Below, piece by piece: positions 1 to 8,153 of a stretch of DNA of 51,629 nt (positions are counted from its first letter, which is position 1; the number at the start of each line of letters is the position of its first letter). Both the position numbers and the translations under genes were made by a program. Where the stretch lies: positions 1 through 51,629 of the forward strand of contig JAPPFO010000031.1 of the NCBI GenBank assembly GCA_028875175.1. The letters run 5' to 3'. This DNA is from Chloroflexota bacterium (GTDB lineage Bacteria > Chloroflexota > UBA11872). The notes under the pieces are model-generated. The model was not told where the DNA came from and searched no databases. It saw nothing but the letters and a program-made list of their open reading frames with translations.

Positions 1-1315
1 CGTCAATGAAGTTATCGAGCGACTCGCGGGACTCGGTCTCGGTCGGCTCGATCATCAGGGCTTCGTCCACGATGATCGGAAAGTAGATGGTGGGCGGGTG
101 GATGCCGTAGTCGATGAGCCGCTTGGCGATATCGAGGGTTCGCACACCGAGGCGCCGCTGACGGGTACCGGCCAGGACGACTTCGTGCATGCAGATGCGG
201 TCGTAGGGCAGGTCGTAGTCGTCGGACAGCGAGGCCCGCAGGTAGTTGGCGTTGAGCACGGCGTCGTCGGCGGCCTCGCGCAGACCTTCAGCGCCGAGCG
301 AGCGGATGTAGGTGTAGGCGCGTACCAGGTTGCCGAAGTTGCCGAGGTGGCTATGCACGCGCCCGATGCTGGTGGGCGGCGCTTCCGCCAGTTTGAAGGC
401 GTCGCCGTTTCGAACCACGCGCGGTCCGGGCAGAAACGGTTCGAGATGCGCCTGCACGGCAAGGGCGCCGGCGCCGGGACCACCGCCACCGTGAGGCGTA
501 CTGAACGTCTTATGTAAATTCAGATGCATCACGTCGATGCCCAGGTCGGCCGGTCGGACGCGGCCGAGCATGGCGTTCATGTTGGCGCCGTCGCAGTAGA
601 CCTGCGCACCGGCGGCGTGGACCAGGTCGATCACCTCAAGGATGCGGCGTTCGAACAGGCCGAGGGTGCTCGGGAGCGTGAGCATGATGGCGGCCACGCC
701 CGGGCCGAGGCTCTCCTCCAGGTTCTGAAGGTCAATGCCGCCATCGTCAGCGGTGGGCAGGCTGATGACCTGCAGACCGCTCATAGTTCCAGTGGCGGGG
801 TTGGTGCCGTGGGCCGAGTCGGGAACCAGCACTTGCGTGCGGGTTTCGCCGCGCGACTGGTGCCAGGCCAGGATGCTCAGGAGGCCGCAGAGCTCGCCCT
901 GCGAACCAGCGGCGGGTTGGGTGGAGACGGCCGGAAAGCCGGTGATGGCAGCCAGCAAGGCTTCAAGCTCGTAGATCAACTCCAGGGCGCCCTGGGCCGT
1001 TGCGGGCGGCTGGGCGGGGTGGATATCGGCCAGACCCGGGGTGCGGGCCGTGACTTCGTTGACCTTGGGGTTGTACTTCATGGTGCATGACCCGAGCGGG
1101 TACATGGCGGTATCCACGCTGTGGTTCTTGTGCGAGAGGCGAAGGAAGTGGCGCATGACGTCGATTTCGGAGGCTTCCGGCAGCGGCAGGTCGGACCGGA
1201 CCTGGGAATCGGGTAGGACCGACGACGGGTCGACTGGCTCGAACTGGCGCAGGGGCGGGCGCACGCCGCGGCGGCCGGGGCTCGAAAGGTCGTAAATCAG
1301 GGGCTCTTCGCTCAT
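1..1315 (-). CDS. gcvPB: Glycine dehydrogenase (decarboxylating) subunit 2, C-terminus cut by window edge
   Basis: This is the PLP-binding half of the split P-protein of the glycine cleavage system. It decarboxylates glycine and passes the aminomethyl group to lipoyl-GcvH. Reading back from the ATG at 1315, the protein begins MSEEPLIYDLSSPGRRG and carries the family motifs YPLGSCTMKYNPK and HGTNPAT. The motif HLNLHKTFSTPHGGGGPG holds the lysine expected to bind PLP. About 438 codons are present and the frame is still open at base 1, so only the last part is missing. The start overlaps the gcvPA stop by 4 nt (ATGA), so the two subunits are probably translationally coupled. No gcvT is visible beside it. 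Confidence 0.95.
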   Translation of the reverse strand, partial: MSEEPLIYDLSSPGRRGVRPPLRQFEPVDPSSVLPDSQVRSDLPLPEASEIDVMRHFLRLSHKNHSVDTAMYPLGSCTMKYNPKVNEVTARTPGLADIHPAQPPATAQGALELIYELEALLAAITGFPAVSTQPAAGSQGELCGLLSILAWHQSRGETRTQVLVPDSAHGTNPATGTMSGLQVISLPTADDGGIDLQNLEESLGPGVAAIMLTLPSTLGLFERRILEVIDLVHAAGAQVYCDGANMNAMLGRVRPADLGIDVMHLNLHKTFSTPHGGGGPGAGALAVQAHLEPFLPGPRVVRNGDAFKLAEAPPTSIGRVHSHLGNFGNLVRAYTYIRSLGAEGLREAADDAVLNANYLRASLSDDYDLPYDRICMHEVVLAGTRQRRLGVRTLDIAKRLIDYGIHPPTIYFPIIVDEALMIEPTETESRESLDNFID

Positions 1316-2667
1316 CGGGTACTTGCCCAGGCGGATGCCAGCGCTTTGACGTCGCTGGCGGTCGTGAGCTCAGTGGCCGCCACGAGAATCAGATCATCGA
1401 AGCTGGGAGACACACACCCAAGATCCACGCCGGCGAGTACGTTGCCACCGCTGCGAAGGCGCTCCAGCCGGGCGGCGGCACCCTCGGGCGCGTGGACCAC
1501 GAACTCGTTGAAATAGGGAGCGTCGGTGGCAATCGCGGCGCCGGCGCCGGCCAGGGCCTCAGCCGTCCGATGGGCGGCGGCCAGGGACTGCTCGGCGATT
1601 TCGCGTAGACCGTGACGGCCCAGGGCCGAAAGCGAGATTGTGGCGCCCAGCGTCACAAGGGCCTGGTTGGTGGTGATGTTGGACGTGGCGCGTTCGCGTC
1701 GGATGTGCTGTTCGCGCGTCTGCAAGGTCAGGACGAAGGCGTTCTTGCCGTCCAGGTCCGTCGTCCGACCGGCGATTCGACCCGGAACGCGGCGAATCAA
1801 CTGTGACCGGACAGCGAACATGCCGGCGCCGGGCCCACCATAGGCCGGAGCACCGGCCAGCGAGCGCAGTTCGCCGACCACGATGTCGGCGCCGAGATCG
1901 CCGGGTGGAACCAAGAGACCCAACGAAACCGGATCGCCGACCACGACCACGACGCGGGCGCCATGTTTGCGCGCGGCCTGTATGACCGGGTCAGGGTCGA
2001 CCACCATGCCCAGAAAGTCCGGGCGCTGGATGACCACGCAGCTTGTCTGGTGGTCGATGGCGTCCACGAGCGCTTGTAGATCGGGACGAACGCTCGTTGC
2101 ATCGCGGCGGGCGGCGGATACGACGTGGAGGTTGACATCGAGCGCACTGACATATGTCTCGGCTACAGCTCGATAGGCCGGATGTACGGTGTCGGCGATG
2201 ACGACGCGCGGGCGGCGCGTGAGGCCCCGACACAACAGCACGGCCTCGGCCAGCGCCGAGGCGCCGTCGTACAACGAGGCGTTGGAAACTTCCATGCCGG
2301 TGAGGTCGCAAACCAGCGACTGGAACTCGTACATGGCCTGCAAGGTGCCCTGCGCCATTTCCGGCTGATAGGGGGTGTAGGCCGTGTACCACTCCGAGCG
2401 CAGCAACTGCTGGTCAACCAGCGCGGGGACGAAGTGGCGGTAGAACCCGGCGCCGAGAAATGAGGGCAGGTCGCTGGACGTTGCGTTGCGCGCGCCGAGG
2501 TCGCCCAGATGTCGAATGACGTCGGTCTCGGGAAGCGCCGGCGGCAAGTCCAACTCCGGGTCGCGGTGGCGGACCGGAATGTCGACAAAGAGGTCGTCTA
2601 TGGACTCGACACCGACCGTGCGCAGCATGGCCGCCCGGTCGGCGTCGGTGTTAGGCGCGTAGCTCAT
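1312..2667 (-). CDS. gcvPA: Glycine dehydrogenase (decarboxylating) subunit 1
   Basis: This is the N-terminal half of the two-subunit P-protein (451 aa, normal length). It forms a heterodimeric unit with GcvPB in the glycine cleavage system. It is recognised by the N-terminal GVESIDDLFVDIP segment, the FLGAGFYRHFVPALVDQ motif, then YTPYQPEMAQGTLQAMYEFQ and LTGMEVSNASLYDGASALAEA, which are hallmarks of the family. The gene overlaps gcvH by 17 nt upstream and gcvPB by 4 nt downstream, which makes an H-PA-PB operon. It lacks the PLP lysine, as expected for this subunit. Confidence 0.96.
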   Translation of the reverse strand: MSYAPNTDADRAAMLRTVGVESIDDLFVDIPVRHRDPELDLPPALPETDVIRHLGDLGARNATSSDLPSFLGAGFYRHFVPALVDQQLLRSEWYTAYTPYQPEMAQGTLQAMYEFQSLVCDLTGMEVSNASLYDGASALAEAVLLCRGLTRRPRVVIADTVHPAYRAVAETYVSALDVNLHVVSAARRDATSVRPDLQALVDAIDHQTSCVVIQRPDFLGMVVDPDPVIQAARKHGARVVVVVGDPVSLGLLVPPGDLGADIVVGELRSLAGAPAYGGPGAGMFAVRSQLIRRVPGRIAGRTTDLDGKNAFVLTLQTREQHIRRERATSNITTNQALVTLGATISLSALGRHGLREIAEQSLAAAHRTAEALAGAGAAIATDAPYFNEFVVHAPEGAAARLERLRSGGNVLAGVDLGCVSPSFDDLILVAATELTTASDVKALASAWASTR

Positions 2668-3037
2668 TCACCAGCTGTTCGTACGCCTGCGCATCGAGCA
2701 GCGTGTCGCGCTCGCTCGGATCGCTCGCGGCCAGCCGGATCATCCAGCCGGCGGCGTAGGGATCTTCGTTGATGAGTTCGGGCTGTGCCTCAAGTTCCTC
2801 GTTGACCTCGAGAATCTCGCCTGACATTGGGACGTAGAGGGGCGAGACGGCCTTGACCGACTCGACCGTTCCAAACTCGTCACCCGCGGCGAAGCTGTCG
2901 CCCGGCGTCGGCAGCTCGACGTAGACGACATCCCCCAACTCTTCCTGCGCGTAGGCCGTGATGCCGACGACCAGCTGGTCGCCGTCGTCGCGCACCCACT
3001 CGTGTTCGCGGGTGTAGCCAAGGTCGTCTGGGTACAT
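2651..3037 (-). CDS. gcvH: Glycine cleavage system H protein
   Basis: This is the lipoyl carrier protein of the glycine cleavage system, which shuttles the aminomethyl arm between P, T and L proteins. It has 128 aa, the usual length. The N-terminus reads YTREHEWVR, followed by GITAYAQEELGDVVYVELP. The lipoylation lysine lies in GTVESVKAVSPLYVP. The start ATG at 3037 has a GGTGAG-like ribosome site just upstream. It is the first gene of the gcv operon here. Upstream is the divergent mazG gene, only 50 bp away, so gcvT must lie elsewhere or beyond the left edge. Confidence 0.96.
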   Translation of the reverse strand: MYPDDLGYTREHEWVRDDGDQLVVGITAYAQEELGDVVYVELPTPGDSFAAGDEFGTVESVKAVSPLYVPMSGEILEVNEELEAQPELINEDPYAAGWMIRLAASDPSERDTLLDAQAYEQLVNELRA

Positions 3038-3071
3038 GAACTCACCGGGCCAAGCAATTAGGGCTAAGGTC

Positions 3072-3077
3072 TAGAAT
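3072..3077 (+). promoter_or_regulatory. Possible -10 element for the mazG gene, nearly leaderless
   Basis: The hexamer TAGAAT (five of six matches to TATAAT) ends 10 nt before the mazG ATG at 3088. A start site 6-8 nt downstream would leave almost no 5' leader. No convincing -35 box lies 16-18 nt upstream. The call rests on the hexamer and on its position in a 50-bp divergent gap. Confidence 0.3.
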
Positions 3078-3087
3078 ATCGCAGCGC

Positions 3088-4371
3088 ATGGCGGCCACAG
3101 ATCAAATCCATCTCTCATCGGTGAATGTCCATGTGCATGTGGCATTCATGCGAGAGGGTGAGCCCGGGTCAGTTGATGGTGTGGTCCTGACATCCACCGA
3201 TCCGATGGTTTCCTGGGTGTCCATCCGCGCCGCCCCACGTGCGGTTCAACTGCCATCGCCGCCGGCGGCCGATGCCTGGACCGGCGCTTTGGAGAACCTT
3301 TACGGCACGCGCCCGCTCTACCTGGCGCCCGGGTATGGACCAGACGACGATCCGGGTGTCGGGGTGCTTCAGGAACTGGCAGACCGCGGAATCATTGGCC
3401 TGACCGTCGGTCCGGAATGTGCGCCAGCTATTGAGGGCCCCACCGTCATGGGTCCGGCCGGCGGGGACTGGCGGCCCGCGGCGGGGATTCAGTCCGTGGT
3501 GCGGGGTATTGCCGATGATTGCGAGCTGAAGACGTGGAGGAAGCGGCTGCGGGCAGCGTACGGGCCGGACGCGGCTGTTGAAGTCAAGCCGTGGTCCTGC
3601 TCAAGCTGGCGAGGCGACGGCCCAGCCAGTCCCATGCCGTATCCGATGTCGATGCGCGCTTTGCCCACGGAGCAATCGAGACTTCGCGACACAAACACAC
3701 TGCTGGACATCTTTCAGCAACTGCGCGGGCCGGACGGCTGCCCGTGGGACAAGCAGCAGACCCACCGAACGCTTCGTCCCTACCTCGCGGAAGAAGCGCA
3801 CGAGGCCCTGGCCGCGATTGAACGAGACGACGACATCGCAATGGCGGACGAGTTTGGCGACGTGCTGGCGAACCTCGTCCTGCACGCGGAGATTGCCCGG
3901 CAGCGCGGCGGGTTTGCCTGGCCGGACGTGGTTGCGGCCATTGGCGCGAAGATGATTCGACGGCATCCCCATGTCTTCGGCGACGCGCAGTTTGAATCCC
4001 TGGACGACCTGAGTCTGACATGGGCCCAAATCAAGGCTGACGAACACAACGGAGATACCGGTCCATTTGACGGCCTGCCGGACTCAATGCCCAGCCTGAC
4101 GTTTGCGAGATCGGCCGTGCGCGCGCTGCGCCGGGCCGGAGAGCCACTGGACGAGGCCGGCCTGGAAACAGCGACACTGGCCGCGCTGTCGTCCGGGAAC
4201 GACGCAGAACGATTGGGCGACGCTCTCCTATGGGTCGCCGCGCGCGCCGACGCGGCAAACGTTGACCCTGATATGGCGCTGCGGGACGCGAATGCGCGGC
4301 TGAAACAACGGCTCGAGGAGGCCGACGGTCGCAGCCAGACCATGCACCGCAACCGGGAACGCCAGGACTGA
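3088..4371 (+). CDS. mazG: MazG-type nucleoside triphosphate pyrophosphohydrolase with an unassigned N-terminal domain
   Basis: Residues about 196-400 form a MazG domain that hydrolyses NTPs to NMP and PPi (house-cleaning of aberrant nucleotides). They contain LRGPDGCPWDKQQTH, the EE pair at 235-236, the EFGDVL motif (E255, D258) and KMIRRHPHVFG, all typical. The first roughly 195 residues are unusual for a stand-alone MazG. In the YabN family a tetrapyrrole (SAM) methylase occupies this place. A fragment around residues 75-110 (PLYLAPGYGP, then GIIGLTVGPE) loosely recalls such a methylase, but the glycine-rich SAM motifs are not evident. It may be an eroded methylase or a new domain. An internal ATG near codon 188 could give a plain MazG. 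The gene is divergent from gcvH and convergent with the M28-like gene. Confidence 0.85.
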   Translation: MAATDQIHLSSVNVHVHVAFMREGEPGSVDGVVLTSTDPMVSWVSIRAAPRAVQLPSPPAADAWTGALENLYGTRPLYLAPGYGPDDDPGVGVLQELADRGIIGLTVGPECAPAIEGPTVMGPAGGDWRPAAGIQSVVRGIADDCELKTWRKRLRAAYGPDAAVEVKPWSCSSWRGDGPASPMPYPMSMRALPTEQSRLRDTNTLLDIFQQLRGPDGCPWDKQQTHRTLRPYLAEEAHEALAAIERDDDIAMADEFGDVLANLVLHAEIARQRGGFAWPDVVAAIGAKMIRRHPHVFGDAQFESLDDLSLTWAQIKADEHNGDTGPFDGLPDSMPSLTFARSAVRALRRAGEPLDEAGLETATLAALSSGNDAERLGDALLWVAARADAANVDPDMALRDANARLKQRLEEADGRSQTMHRNRERQD

Positions 4372-4394
4372 TCTCGTTTGCTGGAAGGGGAAGG

Positions 4395-5672
4395 CTAATT
4401 CGTTGCGGTGGAGTCGATTCCGTCCAAAACCTCGAGTGCGGCCGCAGCGACATGGAATGCAGACAACAAGTGGTCCGCCGAAATCTCGCCTGGACCGGCT
4501 CGGGTGAGGAAGACGTACGGCACTCCACGAGCGGCGAATATGTCGTGGTCGCCGCGCCCCATGCCGAAGTCACTCGTGACGCGTAGATCGGTCCCGTCAG
4601 CTTCGAGTCGCTGATTTATCAGCGGCGCCAGTTCATCCGACACGCCAAGCTGCAAGGGGCGGGAGCGCCCAGGGCGATCGAATGCAAGCACGGAGTCAAT
4701 CGTCGCGCGCTCGTCGTCTGAAAGGTGCGCCAGGTACCAGCGACTGCCAACGTAGCCGCGATGGGTGCCGTCGAACGCGACAAAGGTGATCGAATGCCGG
4801 GCGCCCACCTCATCAGCGTGGCGGGCCAGGGCAAGCAGGAGCGCAAGTCCGTCGGCGTTGCCACCGTTGGAGTAGTCGCCCAGCGGAGCATCAGCGGGCG
4901 TGGCGACGACGATCTGACGCCGTAACGGTCCCGCCCGATGCCCGATCACATTGGCGCCCTCGAAGGACCGCTGCGGCGGCGAGACATCCACCATGGCCTG
5001 CGGCTCGCCGCGCTCCAGGCGCTCGACCAGGTCCTCGCCCGCCTCCTCAGTCACGGAGACCACGGGGATGCCCGAAGGTTGGCTGAGCGTGCCGTAGAGC
5101 CATCCCGGCCTGTTGTTGTAGACGATGACCGCCGCAGCACCGGCGTCTTCCAATAGCCGGCCGATGACTCGAAAGGGCGTAACACCCCGAGCAATCAGCA
5201 CCACGGCTCCGTCGTAGTCCGAGCCGCGCAGCACGCCCTCGTCGTTGACGTCGGCCTGCCGCAACGGACCCTCGACGATGCCGACGGCCGAGTAGATCAT
5301 GCCCGCGGCGAGCACAAAGTCGCCGTCCACCCGCAAACTCACGGAGGGCAGACCGCGACCGAGGGCCAGGAATTCTCGACGTTCGGCGTCGAGTCCAAGC
5401 GCATCGATAGACCGAACGAGAGCGTCCCCGAGAGTCGACGACCGGAGTGACGACGTTGCGTCCAGCCGCGCGAGCCTTGCGGCGTCGGCCATCAGGCTCG
5501 CGCGCAACTGTCGGTCGCCGGCTATCGCCTGCGACAAGTCGCCCTGGGGTTCATCGCCGGCCGCAACCACCATCGCCTGGGGCAGGTCGCTTGACTGCAC
5601 CGCGGCGCCGCACGCGGCCGTAGCCATTGCCGCCGCTGCGATGAACGTACGCCGGGACAGACGTCGCACCAT
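4395..5672 (-). CDS. Tat-exported lipoprotein with PA-like domain and degenerate M28 peptidase fold
   Basis: From the ATG at 5672 the protein has 425 aa. It begins with a twin-arginine signal (RRLSRRTFIAAAA) and a possible lipobox cysteine at residue 21, so it is probably anchored outside the membrane. Residues about 110-235 resemble a protease-associated insert (VVLIARG, then AAAVIVYNN). Residues about 240-415 follow an M28 zinc aminopeptidase fold, for example SITFVAF, YVGSRWYL and GVPYVFLT. The ligands are mostly lost: HYD is replaced by PAD (259-261), the bridging Asp of GANDNASG by Gly271, the Glu-Glu pair by Thr303-His304, and the last His is absent. Only Asp332 remains. A binding rather than catalytic role is inferred. 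A TTG at 5711 would add 13 residues but displaces the signal. Confidence 0.75.
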   Translation of the reverse strand: MVRRLSRRTFIAAAAMATAACGAAVQSSDLPQAMVVAAGDEPQGDLSQAIAGDRQLRASLMADAARLARLDATSSLRSSTLGDALVRSIDALGLDAERREFLALGRGLPSVSLRVDGDFVLAAGMIYSAVGIVEGPLRQADVNDEGVLRGSDYDGAVVLIARGVTPFRVIGRLLEDAGAAAVIVYNNRPGWLYGTLSQPSGIPVVSVTEEAGEDLVERLERGEPQAMVDVSPPQRSFEGANVIGHRAGPLRRQIVVATPADAPLGDYSNGGNADGLALLLALARHADEVGARHSITFVAFDGTHRGYVGSRWYLAHLSDDERATIDSVLAFDRPGRSRPLQLGVSDELAPLINQRLEADGTDLRVTSDFGMGRGDHDIFAARGVPYVFLTRAGPGEISADHLLSAFHVAAAALEVLDGIDSTATN

Positions 5673-5677
5673 GAGCG

Positions 5678-5683
5678 ATTCTA
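5678..5683 (-). promoter_or_regulatory. Possible -10 element for the M28-like lipoprotein gene
   Basis: On the minus strand TAGAAT lies 5 nt before the ATG at 5672, which would imply an essentially leaderless mRNA. It resembles the arrangement upstream of mazG. No clear -35 box is present at the usual distance. Its position also supports the ATG at 5672 over the upstream TTG. Confidence 0.28.
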
Positions 5684-5741
5684 TTCGGGCGTAACCGGGC
5701 GTCTGTGACAATCAGACCAGACGACGCCCCCAGGACCGTGT

Positions 5742-6647
5742 GTGGCTAACGCGAATCGGACATTGACCGCGCTGCCGGGCATTCGCGTGGGTCACTGGAC
5801 ACATGCGGCGGCCGGGACCGGATGCACGGTCGTGCTTTTCGACCGAGCCGTAGCAGCCGCCGTGGATGTTCGCGGATCGGCCCCGGGGACCCGAGAGACG
5901 GACGCGCTGCATCCCGGCGGGCTGGTTGGGCAGGCCGACGCGATTCTCTTGACCGGCGGCAGCGCGTACGGACTGGCCGCGGCCGACGGGGTGATGCGCT
6001 ACCTGGAAGTCCGGGGTCGCGGGTTCCCTACGATCGCCGGGCCCGTGCCCATCGTGCCGGGGGCCGTGGTTTATGACCTGTCGGTCGGCGATCCGTCAAT
6101 CCGCCCCGATGCTGCCGCGGGCGAGGCGGCTGCCAATGCGGCATCCACGGACCCTGTGCCACAGGGCAACGTGGGCGCGGGAACCGGCGCCATTATTGGT
6201 TTCGGCAATGGCCGAATGAAGGGCGGCCTTGGCAGCGCTCTGATTCACAGTGGTGATGTCACGGCAGGCGCCCTGGTGGTCGTGAACCCGGCAGGCGCCG
6301 TCCATGACCCCGGCACCGGCGGCCCATTGGCTGTGGCTTCGGGCAGCACCGGTTCGGGATTCGGCCAGAACACCACGATCGGCGTGGTGGCCGTGAACGC
6401 CGCCCTGGAGCGCTGGCAGCTGCGGAAAGTCGCCGAAATGTCGCACGACGGTCTGGCGCGAGCCGTGCGACCGGCACACGGCATGCACGATGGCGACACG
6501 ATCTTTGCCGTGTCGGTGGGCGCCGGAACCGAGAATGTCGATCTCACAACGGTTGGCCACGCCGCTGCCGAGGCGTTCTCGGCCGCAGTCGTGCAAGGCG
6601 CGCTACGGGCGCGGCCCGCGTACGGACTGCCGGCGGCCCAAGGATGA
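5742..6647 (+). CDS. P1/S58 family peptidase (DmpA-like aminopeptidase)
   Basis: This is a 301-aa member of the P1 family of N-terminal-nucleophile hydrolases (DmpA, BapA and similar), which cleave themselves into two chains and act as aminopeptidases or amidases. Family motifs are GIRVGHWT near the N-terminus, TGGSAYGLAAADGVMRYLE, NVGAGTGAIIG and MKGGLGSA. The segment GFGQNTTIGVVAVN (residues 206-219) is where autocleavage is expected, before Thr211 or Thr212. HDGLARAVRPAHGMHDGDT follows. The start is a GTG at 5742. No signal peptide is seen, so it is probably cytoplasmic. The stop overlaps the next gene by 4 nt (ATGA). The natural substrate cannot be told from sequence. Confidence 0.9.
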   Translation: MANANRTLTALPGIRVGHWTHAAAGTGCTVVLFDRAVAAAVDVRGSAPGTRETDALHPGGLVGQADAILLTGGSAYGLAAADGVMRYLEVRGRGFPTIAGPVPIVPGAVVYDLSVGDPSIRPDAAAGEAAANAASTDPVPQGNVGAGTGAIIGFGNGRMKGGLGSALIHSGDVTAGALVVVNPAGAVHDPGTGGPLAVASGSTGSGFGQNTTIGVVAVNAALERWQLRKVAEMSHDGLARAVRPAHGMHDGDTIFAVSVGAGTENVDLTTVGHAAAEAFSAAVVQGALRARPAYGLPAAQG

Positions 6648-7411
6648 GACGCCTGGTCGCGTTGTTGACCGATTTCGGCACCGATGACCCCTACGCCGGG
6701 CAAACGGCCGCGGTTGTCGCCGCGGCGACAGATGCGCGGATCATCAGCCTGACGCACGGCGTTCCTGCGCATCACGTTTCGCTCGGCGCGTGCATCGTCG
6801 ACGCCTCGCTTGAGCTTCTGCCCCCAGGCAGCGTGCTGCTGGCGGTGGTCGATCCAGGTGTCGGAACTGCAAGGCGCGGACTAATCGTGCGTCGCGACGG
6901 CCGCTGGCTGGTCGGACCCGACAACGGCTTGTTGACGCCCACGCAGGGTGACATTGAGTGCTGGTGCGTTGACCGACCGGAGGCCTGGCGGGACTCAGTT
7001 GCGCCGACGTTTCACGCGCGCGACATCTTTGCGCCCGTCGCCGCACGCCTGGCGAACTACGAACGCCCCGACTGGCTCGGCTCGCTCGTCCAGGATCCGG
7101 TACGCGTCGACCGGCCATCCGCGTGCATTGATGGACCGAAGATCAGAGGCGAAGTTATCCACGTTGACGCGTTTGGAAACCTGATCACAAACATACGGGC
7201 CGAGTTGGTGCAGACTGCCCACATGCTCCAAGCACAAGTCGGCGACGCGCGCATCAGAGGCCTGGCCACGACCTATGGCACGGGGCGTGAGCCCGTCGCC
7301 TTGATTGGAAGCTGGAACCTGCTGGAGATTGCGGTGCCGGGCGGCTCGGCCGCCCAGAGGCTTGGCTATCGCATTGGCGACGCAGTGACGGTGGAGCGTG
7401 CCGATGCCTAA
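6644..7411 (+). CDS. SAM hydroxide adenosyltransferase (DUF62 family)
   Basis: This 255-aa protein belongs to the DUF62 family, relatives of SAM-dependent fluorinase and chlorinase. Characterised members hydrolyse S-adenosylmethionine to adenosine and methionine. Visible motifs are LTDFGTDDPYAG (8-19), VVDPGVGTARRG, GPDNGLLTP, TFHARDIFAPVAA and DAFGNLITNI. The Asp-Arg-His set associated with the hydroxide-using enzymes is present in VDPGVGTAR and FHARD. It overlaps the P1 peptidase by 4 nt and is very likely co-translated with it. The cellular purpose of the family is not settled. Confidence 0.9.
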   Translation: MRRLVALLTDFGTDDPYAGQTAAVVAAATDARIISLTHGVPAHHVSLGACIVDASLELLPPGSVLLAVVDPGVGTARRGLIVRRDGRWLVGPDNGLLTPTQGDIECWCVDRPEAWRDSVAPTFHARDIFAPVAARLANYERPDWLGSLVQDPVRVDRPSACIDGPKIRGEVIHVDAFGNLITNIRAELVQTAHMLQAQVGDARIRGLATTYGTGREPVALIGSWNLLEIAVPGGSAAQRLGYRIGDAVTVERADA

Positions 7412-7523
7412 GCCTGACCTGTTGGCGCCTGCAGCCATCCGGCGAACTTGCACGAGGCGGGCCGTAGCGATCCCTTCAGCGCCACGCCGCGGCATCGCCG
7501 GCTAGGGGAATCGGAGCAACCGA

Positions 7524-8153
7524 ATGCTGCTTCGCCTGGCCCAGGATCCAGAGCTCTTTCTCATCGTCGCCTTCGCGTTCGTCATTGCGATCACCCTGCA
7601 CGAGGCCAGCCACGCGCTGGTGGCAACCTGGCTCGGGGATGACCTGCCACGGCTCCAGGGGCGGGTGACCCTGAACCCGCTGAAGCACCTGGATTTCCTC
7701 GGCACGGTCATGATCCTCATCGCCTCGTTCGGCTGGGGGCGCCCGGTGCTGGTGAATCCCTACCGACTGCGGTTCGGATCGCATCGCGGGATGGCCCTGG
7801 TCGCCGCCGCCGGACCGGCATCGAATGTGGCGCTGGCCCTGGTGCTCGCGCCGGTCGCCCGCGAGCTTGCGTCGAGCTCCGGGACGGATCTGATCACCGT
7901 GGCGGTGGTGCTGATCATTCAACTCAACCTTTTCCTGGCCGCATTCAACCTGATCCCGCTGCCGCCGCTGGATGGCTTCAGCGTGCTGATCGGCCTGGTC
8001 CCGCGCGAGACGGCCATTCGGCTGGACGGGCTGCGCAGATTCGGACCCGGACTCCTGATTGGACTCTTTCTGTTGATCGCCATCGTGCCCGGGGCCACCG
8101 GTATCATCAGCGGCCCGGTGCTTGGGGCCACGAGGCTGCTCCTTGGAGGTTAG
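7524..8153 (+). CDS. Site-2 protease family (M50) membrane metalloprotease
   Basis: This is a small integral membrane zinc protease (209 aa) of the Rip/S2P M50 family without a PDZ domain. The zinc motif HEASH lies at residues 26-30 inside the first membrane segment. The second ligand motif NLIPLPPLDG lies at 142-151. Hydrophobic stretches cover about 10-30, 56-70, 90-112, 122-145 and 170-200. Such proteins cut substrates within the membrane, and the target here is unknown. GGAG is placed 7 nt before the ATG. A 112-nt gap precedes it, so a promoter may lie there, though none is clear. It overlaps the HD-domain gene. Confidence 0.9.
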   Translation: MLLRLAQDPELFLIVAFAFVIAITLHEASHALVATWLGDDLPRLQGRVTLNPLKHLDFLGTVMILIASFGWGRPVLVNPYRLRFGSHRGMALVAAAGPASNVALALVLAPVARELASSSGTDLITVAVVLIIQLNLFLAAFNLIPLPPLDGFSVLIGLVPRETAIRLDGLRRFGPGLLIGLFLLIAIVPGATGIISGPVLGATRLLLGG

